64,000 bases of DNA from Hungatella sp. (GTDB taxonomy: Bacteria > Bacillota > Clostridia > Lachnospirales > Lachnospiraceae), in NCBI GenBank assembly GCA_009712635.1, contig WASS01000014.1:62001-126000 (forward strand). The letters are read 5' to 3'. Below, piece by piece: positions 17,681 to 26,301 of the stretch (positions within the stretch are counted from its first letter, which is position 1; the number at the start of each line of letters is the position of its first letter). Both the position numbers and the translations under genes were made by a program. The notes beneath the pieces are model-generated. The model did not search any database. It worked only from the letters and a program-made list of their open reading frames with translations, and had not been told where the DNA came from.

Positions 17681-18408
17681 GAAATATAGTCAATGATAAT
17701 TCTGCAAATCATATAAAGAGCGATTCTTGAAGATACCTCAAATTCCTTAATCGCCTGGTGAGCATGCTTATATCCTACAAGAGCAATGTTGCTGTATGAA
17801 ATTAACTCAGACTGCGGATTGCAGCAGCAGGATATCACACAGTTTCCTTTCTGACTGGCTGTGGCAGCTGCCAAAATCAGTTCCGGTGTCTGGCCGTTTA
17901 ATGACAGGATAAATAAAATATCTTTCTCTTTCATCTTGGAAGCTTTCACTCTCATGATGTTGGGATCATCGGAAAAGAAAACATCATAGCCAAGAAGCTG
18001 TAACTTTAAGGAAAACTCCTGACCAACATAGGTAGTCAGCCCTCTCGCAAATACAGAAATCTGGTGTGCATCTTTCAGGCATTCAATGACTGCCAGTATA
18101 TCAGTAAGTGAAATGCGCTCATGCACAGCATGAGCCTCTATCAGTGTTTTGTTAAAAAGTTCATTGATGTTCTGAATCTCTTCACTCTTTGCTTTATGCC
18201 CCGAGCGGTATCTCAGTTCATTAAAGCCATTCAGCCCACATTTACGAATCGCCCTTGAAACGGTGGATGGTGATGAAAATGTCTCAAATGCAATATCAAC
18301 AATCGACATTCCGGCAAGTGTTCCTTCATGGCTGTTTATGTAGTTTATAATTTCATGTTCTGTCTTTGTTAAATTCCCTATAATATTCGTATCAAGCGGA
18401 ATAATCAT
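17668..18408 (-). CDS. RpiR/MurR-family transcriptional regulator
   Basis: A 246-residue sugar-phosphate-responsive regulator. An N-terminal HTH_6 domain (about 1-75; MSIVDIAFETFSSPSTVSRAIRKCG is the recognition region) is joined to a C-terminal SIS domain (about 100-235) with ISVFARGLTTYVGQEFSLKL and ILFILSLNGQTPELI for sugar phosphate binding. The ATG at 18408 is chosen because GGAGG lies seven bases upstream; an earlier ATG at 18447 has no such site. It likely controls the adjacent fruK-fruA-aldolase operon and is probably cotranscribed with the small HTH gene before it. Confidence 0.88.
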   Translation of the reverse strand: MIIPLDTNIIGNLTKTEHEIINYINSHEGTLAGMSIVDIAFETFSSPSTVSRAIRKCGLNGFNELRYRSGHKAKSEEIQNINELFNKTLIEAHAVHERISLTDILAVIECLKDAHQISVFARGLTTYVGQEFSLKLQLLGYDVFFSDDPNIMRVKASKMKEKDILFILSLNGQTPELILAAATASQKGNCVISCCCNPQSELISYSNIALVGYKHAHQAIKEFEVSSRIALYMICRIIIDYISESV

Positions 18409-18443
18409 AATAGACCTCCATCCCCTGTTCCGTTCACGCAGTC

Positions 18444-18453
18444 GCATTCATGC
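18444..18453. promoter_or_regulatory. Operator-like dyad downstream of the small HTH gene
   Basis: GCATTCATGC is a GCAT-NN-ATGC inverted repeat between the HTH stop and the rpiR start. On the minus strand it reads AGTTGCATGAATGC, matching the operator upstream of the same gene (18683-18694) in inverted orientation. Confidence 0.5.
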
Positions 18454-18456
18454 AAC

Positions 18457-18663
18457 TCACAGGGTAAAAAAAATAGTGATAGCCTCCTCTCTGCTCAGAG
18501 GTATTATCTTTACAATTTTGTTCATCTCTTCCACAGTAAACGTTTCTCCCCTTCGTTTCATCTTACGGTAAAATGTACATCTGCTCATTCCGATGGCATC
18601 AGCGATTCCCTCCTGGGTAATTCCAGACTCAGCCATCTTCCCTTTTAACTTTTGTATATTCAA
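18457..18663 (-). CDS. Small Cro-like HTH regulator (copy 1)
   Basis: A 68-residue single-domain XRE-type protein: one HTH (GITQEGIADAIGMSRCTFYRKMKRRG) and a short C-terminal helix pair. I place the start at a TTG (18663) with GGAGGGG about six bases upstream; a GTG three codons earlier sits too close to that site. It is closely similar to the gene at 27305-27511 across its whole length and shares promoter layout and operators with it. RpiR follows 48 bases later. Proteins of this size resemble phage Cro/CI-type repressors, but no phage genes are near. Confidence 0.8.
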   Translation of the reverse strand: MNIQKLKGKMAESGITQEGIADAIGMSRCTFYRKMKRRGETFTVEEMNKIVKIIPLSREEAITIFFTL

Positions 18664-18682
18664 ATAACTCACCCCTCCCCAG

Positions 18683-18735
18683 TTGCATTTATGCTACTAC
18701 ACAATTAGAATAGCTCATTGAAATTGAAAAGTCAA
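18683..18735 (-). promoter_or_regulatory. Promoter and operator of small HTH copy 1
   Basis: TTGACT (18730-18735) and TATTCT (18707-18712) are 17 bases apart on the minus strand. The dyad TTGCATTTATGC lies just downstream (18683-18694), in the transcribed region. The same arrangement, including the AGC before TATTCT, is found at 27531-27586. Confidence 0.75.
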
Positions 18736-18801
18736 TATCCAAATCCCTGTTTTGCGTCACTTCCTATTGCAGTTTCAGAGCAGCGGAATAAAATTAACAT
18801 C

Positions 18802-18847
18802 AAAAGAAACGTTCGGATTGAATCGTTTTTTTCATCAATCCGAACGT
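18802..18847 (-). terminator. Terminator of the Liv-1 / dehydrogenase operon
   Basis: A perfect 13-base stem (ACGTTCGGATTGA with TCAATCCGAACGT) with a T-rich loop lies 15 bases past the dehydrogenase stop. It is followed on the minus strand by TTCTTTT. Confidence 0.8.
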
Positions 18848-18861
18848 GTTCCTGACAAAAG

Positions 18862-19917
18862 CTACTTTGTAAAATCTAAAAGTACCTTTAGCATATGTGC
18901 ACCATTGCTGCTGAAATCCTCAAAGGCCTTTGCTCCTTCCTCATAAGGGTATTCATGGGTAATTACCTTATCCAAATCGACTCCTCCATCTTTTACCAGA
19001 TCTATTAATTCAATAAAATCCTTATTCATAGCATTCCGGCTGCCATAGACATTCAGTTCCTTCTTCTGAATCATGGTAAAATTGAAGTCCAGATTCTTTT
19101 TACCAACACCAATAATAACCACTTTTCCACCAAATGCTGCGGCCTCGATACAATCCTGAAAGGTGGATGGCTGACCTACCGCCTCAATGCATACATCAAA
19201 TCCATAAACTGTTTCATTGCCGTTAATTGTAATACTGCCAGTAATCTCACTGGCCGCCTGAAGAAGCGCATGAGGGCTGTCATTTAAAATAGTTCCCGCA
19301 AAATCAAAGTGTTCCATTGCATAATCAAGCTTTGCTTTTGCCACATCTGATATGTAAACCTGGCCTCCCAGAGCCTTTGCGGCAATTGCAGCCAGAACGC
19401 CGATGGTTCCAGACCCTACCACCAGCACTTTATCTCCCTTTTTAATTCCTGCACGCTGTATCCCATGATAACCGATACAGAAGGGTTCAATAGCTGTCAG
19501 CACCTTGGGAGAAAGTCCTTTTCCATCAAATATCCGTTCCAAAGGCATGGTGATGTATTGACAGAAGGCACCATCCGTCTGGCAGCCCATGGTGTGATTA
19601 TCCATGCAGGCATTGACAAGCCCTTTTTCACAGCTGTAGCAGGCATCACAGTTAAAATAAGGGTTACAGGTAACAATCATTCCCTTTTTCAAACCATATT
19701 CATTGTCTTCATCAATTTCCATAATCTCTGCGCTAAACTCATGACCTGGAATTCTTGGATAATCAAAATACGCAAATGTTCCCCGGTAAGAGCCCAGATC
19801 GCTTCCACAAATACCTCCGTATAAAATTTTCAGCAATGCCTCTCCTGGTTTTCTTACTGGTTTTTCAACCTCTCTCACTTCCACCTTTCCAGGTTCCACT
19901 ATATAAATTGCTTTCAT
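18862..19917 (-). CDS. Zinc-dependent medium-chain alcohol/polyol dehydrogenase
   Basis: A 351-residue MDR-family dehydrogenase oxidising a secondary alcohol with NAD(P)+. Catalytic zinc ligands are C37 (GGICGSD), H59-E60 (GHEF) and E144. The structural zinc loop has C90, C93, C96 and C104. The nucleotide fold has VVGSGTIGVLAA at about 167-178. The pattern is closest to sorbitol, threonine, galactitol-phosphate or L-gulonate 5-dehydrogenases; the exact substrate cannot be read. It is the last gene of the Liv-1 operon, 26 bases after the LarA-like gene, so the two enzymes probably act on one imported hydroxy acid or sugar acid. Confidence 0.87.
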   Translation of the reverse strand: MKAIYIVEPGKVEVREVEKPVRKPGEALLKILYGGICGSDLGSYRGTFAYFDYPRIPGHEFSAEIMEIDEDNEYGLKKGMIVTCNPYFNCDACYSCEKGLVNACMDNHTMGCQTDGAFCQYITMPLERIFDGKGLSPKVLTAIEPFCIGYHGIQRAGIKKGDKVLVVGSGTIGVLAAIAAKALGGQVYISDVAKAKLDYAMEHFDFAGTILNDSPHALLQAASEITGSITINGNETVYGFDVCIEAVGQPSTFQDCIEAAAFGGKVVIIGVGKKNLDFNFTMIQKKELNVYGSRNAMNKDFIELIDLVKDGGVDLDKVITHEYPYEEGAKAFEDFSSNGAHMLKVLLDFTK

Positions 19918-19943
19918 TTTTCACTTCTCCTTATTTTCAGAAC

Positions 19944-21227
19944 CTACCAAAGCATTCCATCCCCATTAAAAGGCAAATCCATTGGCTCAGATTCTATCTC
20001 AATCGTTTCTATTCCCTTAATTTCCTCTAAGTAATCCTCAGATAGCATAATATGCTCCAGATGGAGGCTGTTTGGAATTCTGACAATTCTTGGCCGGGTC
20101 TTGTCTATTTCGTTGCAGCTTTTAATACAAACCTGAATCGCTTCCTTATCACTTTCCATTATAATTGGAATCCGGACTCCTCCAAGCACGGTGCAGGTGA
20201 TTGCATTTGGATACATGGAAGCTAAATCCAGTTTATCAAAAACACGTTTCGTGGTAGCACTCGAAAATCCTAATCCAATGCCGTTTCCGTGGGTTTCTTT
20301 ACTTAAATCCAGAACCGCCACCCTTTGGGCTGCTATCCCGCCAGAAGCATAAGGAGAACAAAAGGTTCCGGTTATATTGGGATCCATTCCGTCACCGCTA
20401 TAGTTTTTTCCTATCTCATCTACAATCAAAACATCACAGGAATCCACCAGAATTCTCGCCATATAGGAGGCGGCTTCTTTTAAAAGGACTGGCTCCATTT
20501 CCTCAATCTCATCTGCATTTACCGCTACGATCTTACAGGTCTCATCGTAGGCATTTTCTATGGTTGGAACTGCAAATAAGACAGGAGCATGCCTGATTAT
20601 GGCCTTTCCGAACAAAGGCACATTTTTTGCCATATGTTTAAACCCTGCTTCATGGCAAACCTCTGCCCCATACTGTTTTCCCAATCCAATTGCCATCATT
20701 TTCATAATTCCGCTTTCATAGGGACCCCGGAACGCAGTATGGGGTTTGATTCTGCATCCAATGACAATTCCATCGGATTCTGCCGCGTATTTATCTATGT
20801 AAACATCCTTTCCTTCCTCATTCACTCCGATTTTTTTTACCTCCATAGAAGAAAGGATGGGGCACTGAAGATATTCTTCTGTAATTCCATAGCCCCTGAG
20901 AATCTCCCTCTGCCCCGCAGCGGTACTCCCCCCATGACTTCCCATGGCAGGAACAACAAAGGGCTGTGCACCTTTAGATTTAATAAAATCCGCAATGCAC
21001 TTTGTGGTCAATGCATTGTTTGCAATTCCCCTGGAGCCTGCTGTGATAGCAATTTTCATGCCCGGTTTAATCTGAGAAGAAAACTTTTCTTCTGAAAGCA
21101 GTTTCTTTATTATGTCAGGTATCTCTTCTGGTTCGATTTTATTACGGGGAAATATCTGACGGACCCGGAACATTTTCGGCACCGTTACATCCTTTACTAA
21201 GTCAGCCACAAAAGGTCTTTCTCTCAT
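19944..21227 (-). CDS. LarA-like (DUF2088) nickel-pincer racemase/epimerase-family protein
   Basis: A 427-residue protein of the lactate racemase (LarA) superfamily, whose members epimerise 2-hydroxy acids using a nickel-pincer nucleotide. Positions matching known LarA residues can be seen: R66 (AGSRG), H98 (MGSHGG), H163 (KPHTAF), K176 in ESGIMK (aligning with the pincer-binding lysine in SGGRK), and H198. Lactate racemase is only one of several known activities, so no gene symbol is given. It sits between a Liv-type importer and a zinc dehydrogenase, suggesting epimerisation before oxidation. No larB/C/E genes are in this window; they would be needed for the cofactor. Confidence 0.75.
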   Translation of the reverse strand: MRERPFVADLVKDVTVPKMFRVRQIFPRNKIEPEEIPDIIKKLLSEEKFSSQIKPGMKIAITAGSRGIANNALTTKCIADFIKSKGAQPFVVPAMGSHGGSTAAGQREILRGYGITEEYLQCPILSSMEVKKIGVNEEGKDVYIDKYAAESDGIVIGCRIKPHTAFRGPYESGIMKMMAIGLGKQYGAEVCHEAGFKHMAKNVPLFGKAIIRHAPVLFAVPTIENAYDETCKIVAVNADEIEEMEPVLLKEAASYMARILVDSCDVLIVDEIGKNYSGDGMDPNITGTFCSPYASGGIAAQRVAVLDLSKETHGNGIGLGFSSATTKRVFDKLDLASMYPNAITCTVLGGVRIPIIMESDKEAIQVCIKSCNEIDKTRPRIVRIPNSLHLEHIMLSEDYLEEIKGIETIEIESEPMDLPFNGDGMLW

Positions 21228-21242
21228 GTAAATACCCCCCTT

Positions 21243-21965
21243 TTATTCACCTAAATAAGCTTTTTTAACCTCTTCATTCTGAAGCAGATTCACACTGGTG
21301 TCGTGAAGAATGATTTCTCCATTCTGCATCACATAACCCCGATCCGCCACATTCAAAGCTATTTTTGAATTCTGCTCCACAAAAAGGACAGAAGTTCCCT
21401 GCTTGTTAATACGAACAATGGATTCGAAAATTTCTTTTATAATGATAGGTGCCAGTCCCAGTGAAGGCTCATCCAGCAAAATCATTCTGGGATTACACAG
21501 CAGGGCGCGGCCGATTGCCAGCATCTGCTGCTCTCCTCCTGAAAGAGTGCCCGCAAGCTGGGTTCTTCGTTCATATAATCTTGGAAACATTTCATATACC
21601 TGATCAATATCCTTGTTAATATTCGCCTTATCCTTACGGATATAGGTTCCCATCTGAATATTCTCTGCAACCGTAAGCTTTGAGAATACATGTCTTCCCT
21701 CTAAAACCTGCACCAGACCCTGACCTGCAATTAAATGACCTCTGGTTCTTCCAATGTTCCTGCCGTCAAAAAGGATTTCCCCTTTTACACCAGATGCTGC
21801 CGTCAGTCCGGAAACAGTCTGAAGGGTTGTTGTTTTTCCAGCTCCATTGGCGCCTATTATGGTTACAATCTCACCCTCATCCACATAGAGGTCAATCCCA
21901 TGCACTACTTTAATATTTCCATAAGAATACTGAAGGTTTTTCAATTCCAATAAATGTTTTCCCAT
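21243..21965 (-). CDS. ABC transporter ATP-binding protein, LivF type (system 1)
   Basis: A 240-residue ATPase of the branched-chain amino acid/HAAT class. Walker A is GANGAGKTT (about 38-46), the signature LSGGEQQ (about 140-146), and Walker B MILLDEPSLGLAP. It works as a heterodimer with the LivG-type protein encoded just upstream, whose stop overlaps this start by one base. HAAT importers take amino acids, amides, urea or organic acids. The LarA-like gene downstream points to a hydroxy acid rather than leucine. Confidence 0.92.
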   Translation of the reverse strand: MGKHLLELKNLQYSYGNIKVVHGIDLYVDEGEIVTIIGANGAGKTTTLQTVSGLTAASGVKGEILFDGRNIGRTRGHLIAGQGLVQVLEGRHVFSKLTVAENIQMGTYIRKDKANINKDIDQVYEMFPRLYERRTQLAGTLSGGEQQMLAIGRALLCNPRMILLDEPSLGLAPIIIKEIFESIVRINKQGTSVLFVEQNSKIALNVADRGYVMQNGEIILHDTSVNLLQNEEVKKAYLGE

Positions 21966-22717
21966 TATTCACCTCCTAAGTAAGCTTCAATCACGGCAGG
22001 ATTGTTCTGAATTTCCAAGGGAGCGCCTTCTGCAAGCAGCTTACCATAGTTTAATACATACATATAATCAGCAAGTCCCATCATCAGCTTCATATCATGT
22101 TCTATGATCAGAATGCTGACCCCTCTTTCCACTATTTTCTTGCACAACAAATCAAGCTCATTCTTCTCTGTGGCATTCATTCCTGCAGCCGGCTCATCAA
22201 GCAGCAATATCTTAGGATCGCTTGCCAGGGCACGGCAGATCTCAAGAAGCCGCTGTTTTCCATAGGAAAGGGAACCTGCGGGTTCATCCTTCAATTCCAG
22301 AAGCCCTACGAAATCCAGCAATCCCAAAGCCTTTTCATAAGCCTTCTTCTCCTCTTCTCTTTCTTTTTTTGTCTTAAAAAGAGAATCTGTAACGCTGGAA
22401 TTTAGTCTGGAATGCATTCCTACGATTACATTTTCATATACTTTCATTTTTTTAAACAGATTAATGATCTGATAGGTGCGGCTGATTCCTGCTTTATTAA
22501 TCTGATAAGGACGGTAGCCCTGAATTTCTTTTCCTTCAAATATAATCTTTCCTTCATTTGGAGTATAAACACCGCTGATGCAGTTGAAAAAAGTTGTTTT
22601 ACCGGCACCGTTTGGACCAATGAGGCCAGTAATTTTCCCATCTCTTACTTCCATGGAAACATCATTATTCGCCACCAGACCGCCAAACCTTAAGGTTACG
22701 TTTTTGACCTTCAGCAT
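21965..22717 (-). CDS. ABC transporter ATP-binding protein, LivG type (system 1)
   Basis: A 250-residue ATPase with Walker A GPNGAGKTT (about 33-41), a shortened signature SLSYGKQRLLEI (LSYGxQ, typical of LivG), Walker B ILLLDEPAAGM and the switch histidine in IIEHDMKLMM. The LivG-specific C-terminal YLGGE tail is present. It overlaps the livM-like stop by seven bases. Confidence 0.93.
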   Translation of the reverse strand: MLKVKNVTLRFGGLVANNDVSMEVRDGKITGLIGPNGAGKTTFFNCISGVYTPNEGKIIFEGKEIQGYRPYQINKAGISRTYQIINLFKKMKVYENVIVGMHSRLNSSVTDSLFKTKKEREEEKKAYEKALGLLDFVGLLELKDEPAGSLSYGKQRLLEICRALASDPKILLLDEPAAGMNATEKNELDLLCKKIVERGVSILIIEHDMKLMMGLADYMYVLNYGKLLAEGAPLEIQNNPAVIEAYLGGE

Positions 22718-23694
22718 TTATTTACTCCTTTCTTTTTGAATTTTACTGCAACGTCCTGATATGCCCCATAAAGCCCCCCGGGCAGCACAACAATTACAAT
22801 TAACAGCAAAACCCCGTAAATTAACAGCTGATACTTTTCCGTAGCACGGAGCGCCTCATTTAATATAAGTACAGATACCGCACCAAAAATGGGACCGAAG
22901 CGGGAAGCCGTCCCGCCAAATAAAAGCATGGTAAGAAACATAACAGACTGCTTGTACATAAATGTGTCCGGGCTGATGAACTTCACACAGTGAGCATACA
23001 TCCCACCGGCAAAGGCTGTAAAAAATGCACTGATGGCAAATGCCAGGATTTTATAATTCCGGACATTGATTCCCATTCCATCCGCTGCATGGGAATTCTC
23101 TCTGATTGCTATAAAAGCCCGTCCAACTTTGGATTTTATCAGATTGTTTTTCATGAGCAGAAAAACAAGCACACTGAACAGTCCAAAATAATAAAACTTG
23201 CTGTAGGTATTTAGTTTATATCCAAAAATGCTTACCGAATCTGTAAAAAATCCTGTAAAATTACCCGTAATCTCATATGGAGACTGGGCAACCAACTGAT
23301 ACACGATCTCTCCGAAGGCAATTGTTGCCAGGGAAAGGAAATGAAAAACCAGCTTGGAAGCAGGATAAGCCAGACCTGCACCGATAACAGCAGCCAGAAA
23401 AGCAGCAATTATCATGGTAAGAATCACCGGGATATGGGTATATTTATGCAGAATCGCAGATCCATAAGCCCCGATCGCAAAAAAGGCTGCATGTCCCAGC
23501 GATATCTGACCGCTATAACCAAACACAATGTCCAGACCCGACACTGCTATGATGTAAATAAAGATAAAGCTCACAATTGTAAATGCATACTCAAAATGTA
23601 TCACATTGAGAAACACAGGCATTAATAAGAGGACCAAAAGAATTATTAAGTCTTTTTTTCTGTTTGAAATCGCATTTTTTAATCGTAGATTCAT
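22711..23694 (-). CDS. ABC transporter permease, LivM type (system 1)
   Basis: A 327-residue permease with about eight to nine membrane helices and the LivM signature (GYSGQISLGHAAFFAIGAY; GINVRNYKILAFAISAFFTAFAG). I start it at 23694 because GGAGGAG lies just upstream and this clears the livH stop; a frame opening at 23730 would overlap that gene. It pairs with the LivH-type permease encoded upstream. Confidence 0.92.
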   Translation of the reverse strand: MNLRLKNAISNRKKDLIILLVLLLMPVFLNVIHFEYAFTIVSFIFIYIIAVSGLDIVFGYSGQISLGHAAFFAIGAYGSAILHKYTHIPVILTMIIAAFLAAVIGAGLAYPASKLVFHFLSLATIAFGEIVYQLVAQSPYEITGNFTGFFTDSVSIFGYKLNTYSKFYYFGLFSVLVFLLMKNNLIKSKVGRAFIAIRENSHAADGMGINVRNYKILAFAISAFFTAFAGGMYAHCVKFISPDTFMYKQSVMFLTMLLFGGTASRFGPIFGAVSVLILNEALRATEKYQLLIYGVLLLIVIVVLPGGLYGAYQDVAVKFKKKGVNKC

Positions 23695-23707
23695 TCCATT
23701 CTCCTCC

Positions 23708-24580
23708 CTAATCCTGAATTGCCCGCTCATTAAAAATACCAGTGGGCTTAATAAATAAAAACGTAATTAACAGGATATAAGCCACCAGATCTTTATAAGA
23801 GGAGGAAATATAAGCGGAAGTAAACGTTTCCACTAATCCAAGAATCGCGCCCCCAAGCATGGCACCGTACATATTACCGTAACCTCCCATTACTGCACTG
23901 GCAAAACCTTTTCTGCCAATGGTCGCGCCCAGTGTCGTATATACCCCGTAAAGAGGTCCGATGAGCATACCTGCAAGCGCAGCCACTGCTGCAGAAATCC
24001 CCCAGGTAAGCCCCGTGGCAAGAGATACATTGATTCCAAGACTTCTGGCAGCCAGCGGGTCCATGGCAGCCGCTCTCATGGAAGTACCAAACCTGGTATG
24101 CTTCATAAAAATATGAAGAGAAACCATACATATCATAGAAACTAAAATGCAGACAAATGCTTCAGTCTGAATGTTTACACCAAGAATTTTAATATTGGTA
24201 ACATGAAATATTCTTGGAAAGTTAATGGACTGGGTTCCCCATACCAGCATAGATCCGTTCTGAATAATATAGGAAACCGCAATGGTAGCAAGAACCGTAT
24301 AGATTGGCAAGGTCCCCTTCGCTACAAGCTTACTGATGATGCCCTTCTCCAAAACCATTCCAAACCCCAGCATAATAATAAAAACAATAATTACTGTAAG
24401 AATAAAGGGAATATGAAAAACCCCATAAAAGGTATATCCCAAAAACGCGCCTAATGTAAGAATATCGCCTTGTGTAAAGTTAAGCATTCCTGATGCTTTG
24501 TAGATCAGGCTGTAGCCCAGGGCGATCAGTCCATAAACGCAGCCCAGTACAAGACCCGAAACAAGAATTTGTATTATCAT
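23708..24580 (-). CDS. ABC transporter permease, LivH type (system 1)
   Basis: A 290-residue permease with about eight membrane helices and the LivH pattern (GLVLGCVYGLIALGYSLIYKASGMLNFTQG near the start; ALGINVSLATGLTWGISAA later). The gene lies 69 bases after the binding-protein gene, a gap occupied by a strong hairpin. Confidence 0.92.
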   Translation of the reverse strand: MIIQILVSGLVLGCVYGLIALGYSLIYKASGMLNFTQGDILTLGAFLGYTFYGVFHIPFILTVIIVFIIMLGFGMVLEKGIISKLVAKGTLPIYTVLATIAVSYIIQNGSMLVWGTQSINFPRIFHVTNIKILGVNIQTEAFVCILVSMICMVSLHIFMKHTRFGTSMRAAAMDPLAARSLGINVSLATGLTWGISAAVAALAGMLIGPLYGVYTTLGATIGRKGFASAVMGGYGNMYGAMLGGAILGLVETFTSAYISSSYKDLVAYILLITFLFIKPTGIFNERAIQD

Positions 24581-24598
24581 TTCTTACCTCCAAGGAAA

Positions 24599-24631
24599 CC
24601 GCCTATATTCCACCTGACCGGATATAGGCGG
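24599..24631 (-). other. Intercistronic hairpin after the Liv-1 binding-protein gene
   Basis: CCGCCTATAT and ATATAGGCGG form a perfect 10-base stem between the binding-protein stop and livH. There is no U-run after it, so it probably protects the upstream message from decay. Confidence 0.7.
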
Positions 24632-24649
24632 ACCATACTATATGTTTTA

Positions 24650-25897
24650 TCACTCTGCCAGTTTAGATATATTTCCTGCCTTAAGCCACTCATTAAAGTC
24701 TAAGTATTTTCCGTCAATAATAATGTAATCGTTGAGGGTATGAAGCCCTTCCCGGGTTCCGTCAGTGAAATCAAGCATTCCTCCAAGAGATTTAAAATCC
24801 TTGATCTTGCTGATTGCATCTTTTATTGCCTCCTTATCATTGCTTCCTGCTATCTTTGAAGCCTCCCAGAATACCATCATCGCATCCCAGCTTCTGTATG
24901 CGCAGTCATGGAACGGCATTACACCATACGCTTGAAAGTAAAGCTCCAGAAATTCCTTCATTTCAGGATCTTTCGCTTCTTCAATACTGCTGTATACCAC
25001 GTATGGATAAGCAAATACCCAGTTGTTGACTGCATCCCCTGCCACATTAATTGTATCAACCGGAATCCCCTCACGGTTAAAGCAGAGGTTGTTAAATCCA
25101 AGCTGCCGCAGCTGCTTTGCAAAAATTGCCTGAGTTGGACCATTGGTAGAGCAGAATACTGCGTCTGGCTTAGAATTAATCATCTTAGCCACCTGACCGG
25201 AGAAATCTGTATCCCCCTCTGTGTAGCTTTCAATAGTAGTAACTTCAATTCCCGCCTTTTTTGCTTCCTCTATAAACGTTTCAGCGCTGGTTTTTGCAGC
25301 ATCATCAAGGCCGCGGAATACGGCTACCTTCTTAACATTTAAACTCAGCATCTTCTCCGTAACATGAGGCATGGAAAGAGCCGTGTTTAATCCTGCACGG
25401 AAAACATATTCCCATCCCTGCTGCATCCATGTGGGACTATTTCCCGTTCCAATAGTAGGAATCCTGGCTTCATTATAGATTCCACCTGCTGCAAGTACGT
25501 TGCTGCTTGTTAAGGATCCCAGGATGGCATCCACCTTATCTACCTGAATCATCTTATTTGCAATCTTAACTGCTTCCTCGGGAGAACCCTGATCATCATA
25601 ATTAACAAGCTTAATCGGTACCCCATTAAAACCGCCCTCCTTATTAATCACCTTAACAGCCAGTTCAGCTGCCATATTGGCAGATTCTCCAACCTGTGCA
25701 TTGACACCAGTCAAAGGCTGGGGATTTCCTATTACAAAAATTTCTCCAACCTCAGCTGTACCAGTTGTGCTCTCCGAAACAGCTGCACCTGTCGTGGTTT
25801 CTTCCGTCTTTGTACTTGTTTTTCCAGCTCCGCATGCGGTTAAGAACATTGTTAAACTTAAACCGAGTGCAAGAATTTTAGATAACTGCTTTTTCAT
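24650..25897 (-). CDS. ABC transporter substrate-binding lipoprotein, LivJ type (system 1)
   Basis: A 415-residue extracellular binding protein of the periplasmic-binding fold I (Peripla_BP_6) class. A lipoprotein signal (MKKQLSKILALGLSLTMFLTAC) ends in Cys22, followed by a Thr/Ser-rich linker and the mature domain from about residue 50 (IFVIGNPQPLTGVNAQVGE). The start at 25897 is chosen for GGAGGAAG upstream. As first gene of the operon it is followed by a stabilising hairpin, fitting higher expression than the permeases. The ligand is not evident. Confidence 0.92.
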   Translation of the reverse strand: MKKQLSKILALGLSLTMFLTACGAGKTSTKTEETTTGAAVSESTTGTAEVGEIFVIGNPQPLTGVNAQVGESANMAAELAVKVINKEGGFNGVPIKLVNYDDQGSPEEAVKIANKMIQVDKVDAILGSLTSSNVLAAGGIYNEARIPTIGTGNSPTWMQQGWEYVFRAGLNTALSMPHVTEKMLSLNVKKVAVFRGLDDAAKTSAETFIEEAKKAGIEVTTIESYTEGDTDFSGQVAKMINSKPDAVFCSTNGPTQAIFAKQLRQLGFNNLCFNREGIPVDTINVAGDAVNNWVFAYPYVVYSSIEEAKDPEMKEFLELYFQAYGVMPFHDCAYRSWDAMMVFWEASKIAGSNDKEAIKDAISKIKDFKSLGGMLDFTDGTREGLHTLNDYIIIDGKYLDFNEWLKAGNISKLAE

Positions 25898-26057
25898 TTT
25901 TACTTCCTCCATTTTTTATTATTATCTTAAAAAGATATCGTGGTTAACTGAAAGCCCCTTCTCCTGACTTTCATAGATTGAGAAAATCTAAATTCCTCTT
26001 TCATTCACCTGTTATTTTACTTATATTTAACTAATATATCAGATGAAATATAGCCAC

Positions 26058-26086
26058 ATAATATACTAACAAAAGCTGATAGTCAA
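26058..26086 (-). promoter_or_regulatory. Promoter of the Liv-1 operon
   Basis: TTGACT (26081-26086) and TATTAT (26058-26063) are 17 bases apart on the minus strand, about 155 bases before the binding-protein start. The leader and the rest of this 389-base gap show only AT-rich sequence and the GntR terminator. Confidence 0.75.
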
Positions 26087-26217
26087 GCTATTTTCTGTAT
26101 ATTTTATATAATTTTTCTTAATTGTATAATATTTGATTGGTATGTTTGCATATTTGAAACATTTTAATTCTTTGCTTTTTATGCCATTTGTTTTGCAACA
26201 GATACTTTATCTGCCGG

Positions 26218-26266
26218 TAAAAAAAGAATGCTGAAAATGTGCTTTTCAGGCATATTCTCAGCATTC
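26218..26266 (-). terminator. Terminator of the gntR-type gene
   Basis: GAATGCTGA (26226-26234) pairs with TCAGCATTC (26258-26266), extended by an inner stem with one mismatch, and is followed on the minus strand by eight U. It isolates the regulator from the Liv-1 operon. Confidence 0.88.
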
Positions 26267-26301
26267 AATATTAATTTAACGTATTCATCTATTTTATAAT
26301 A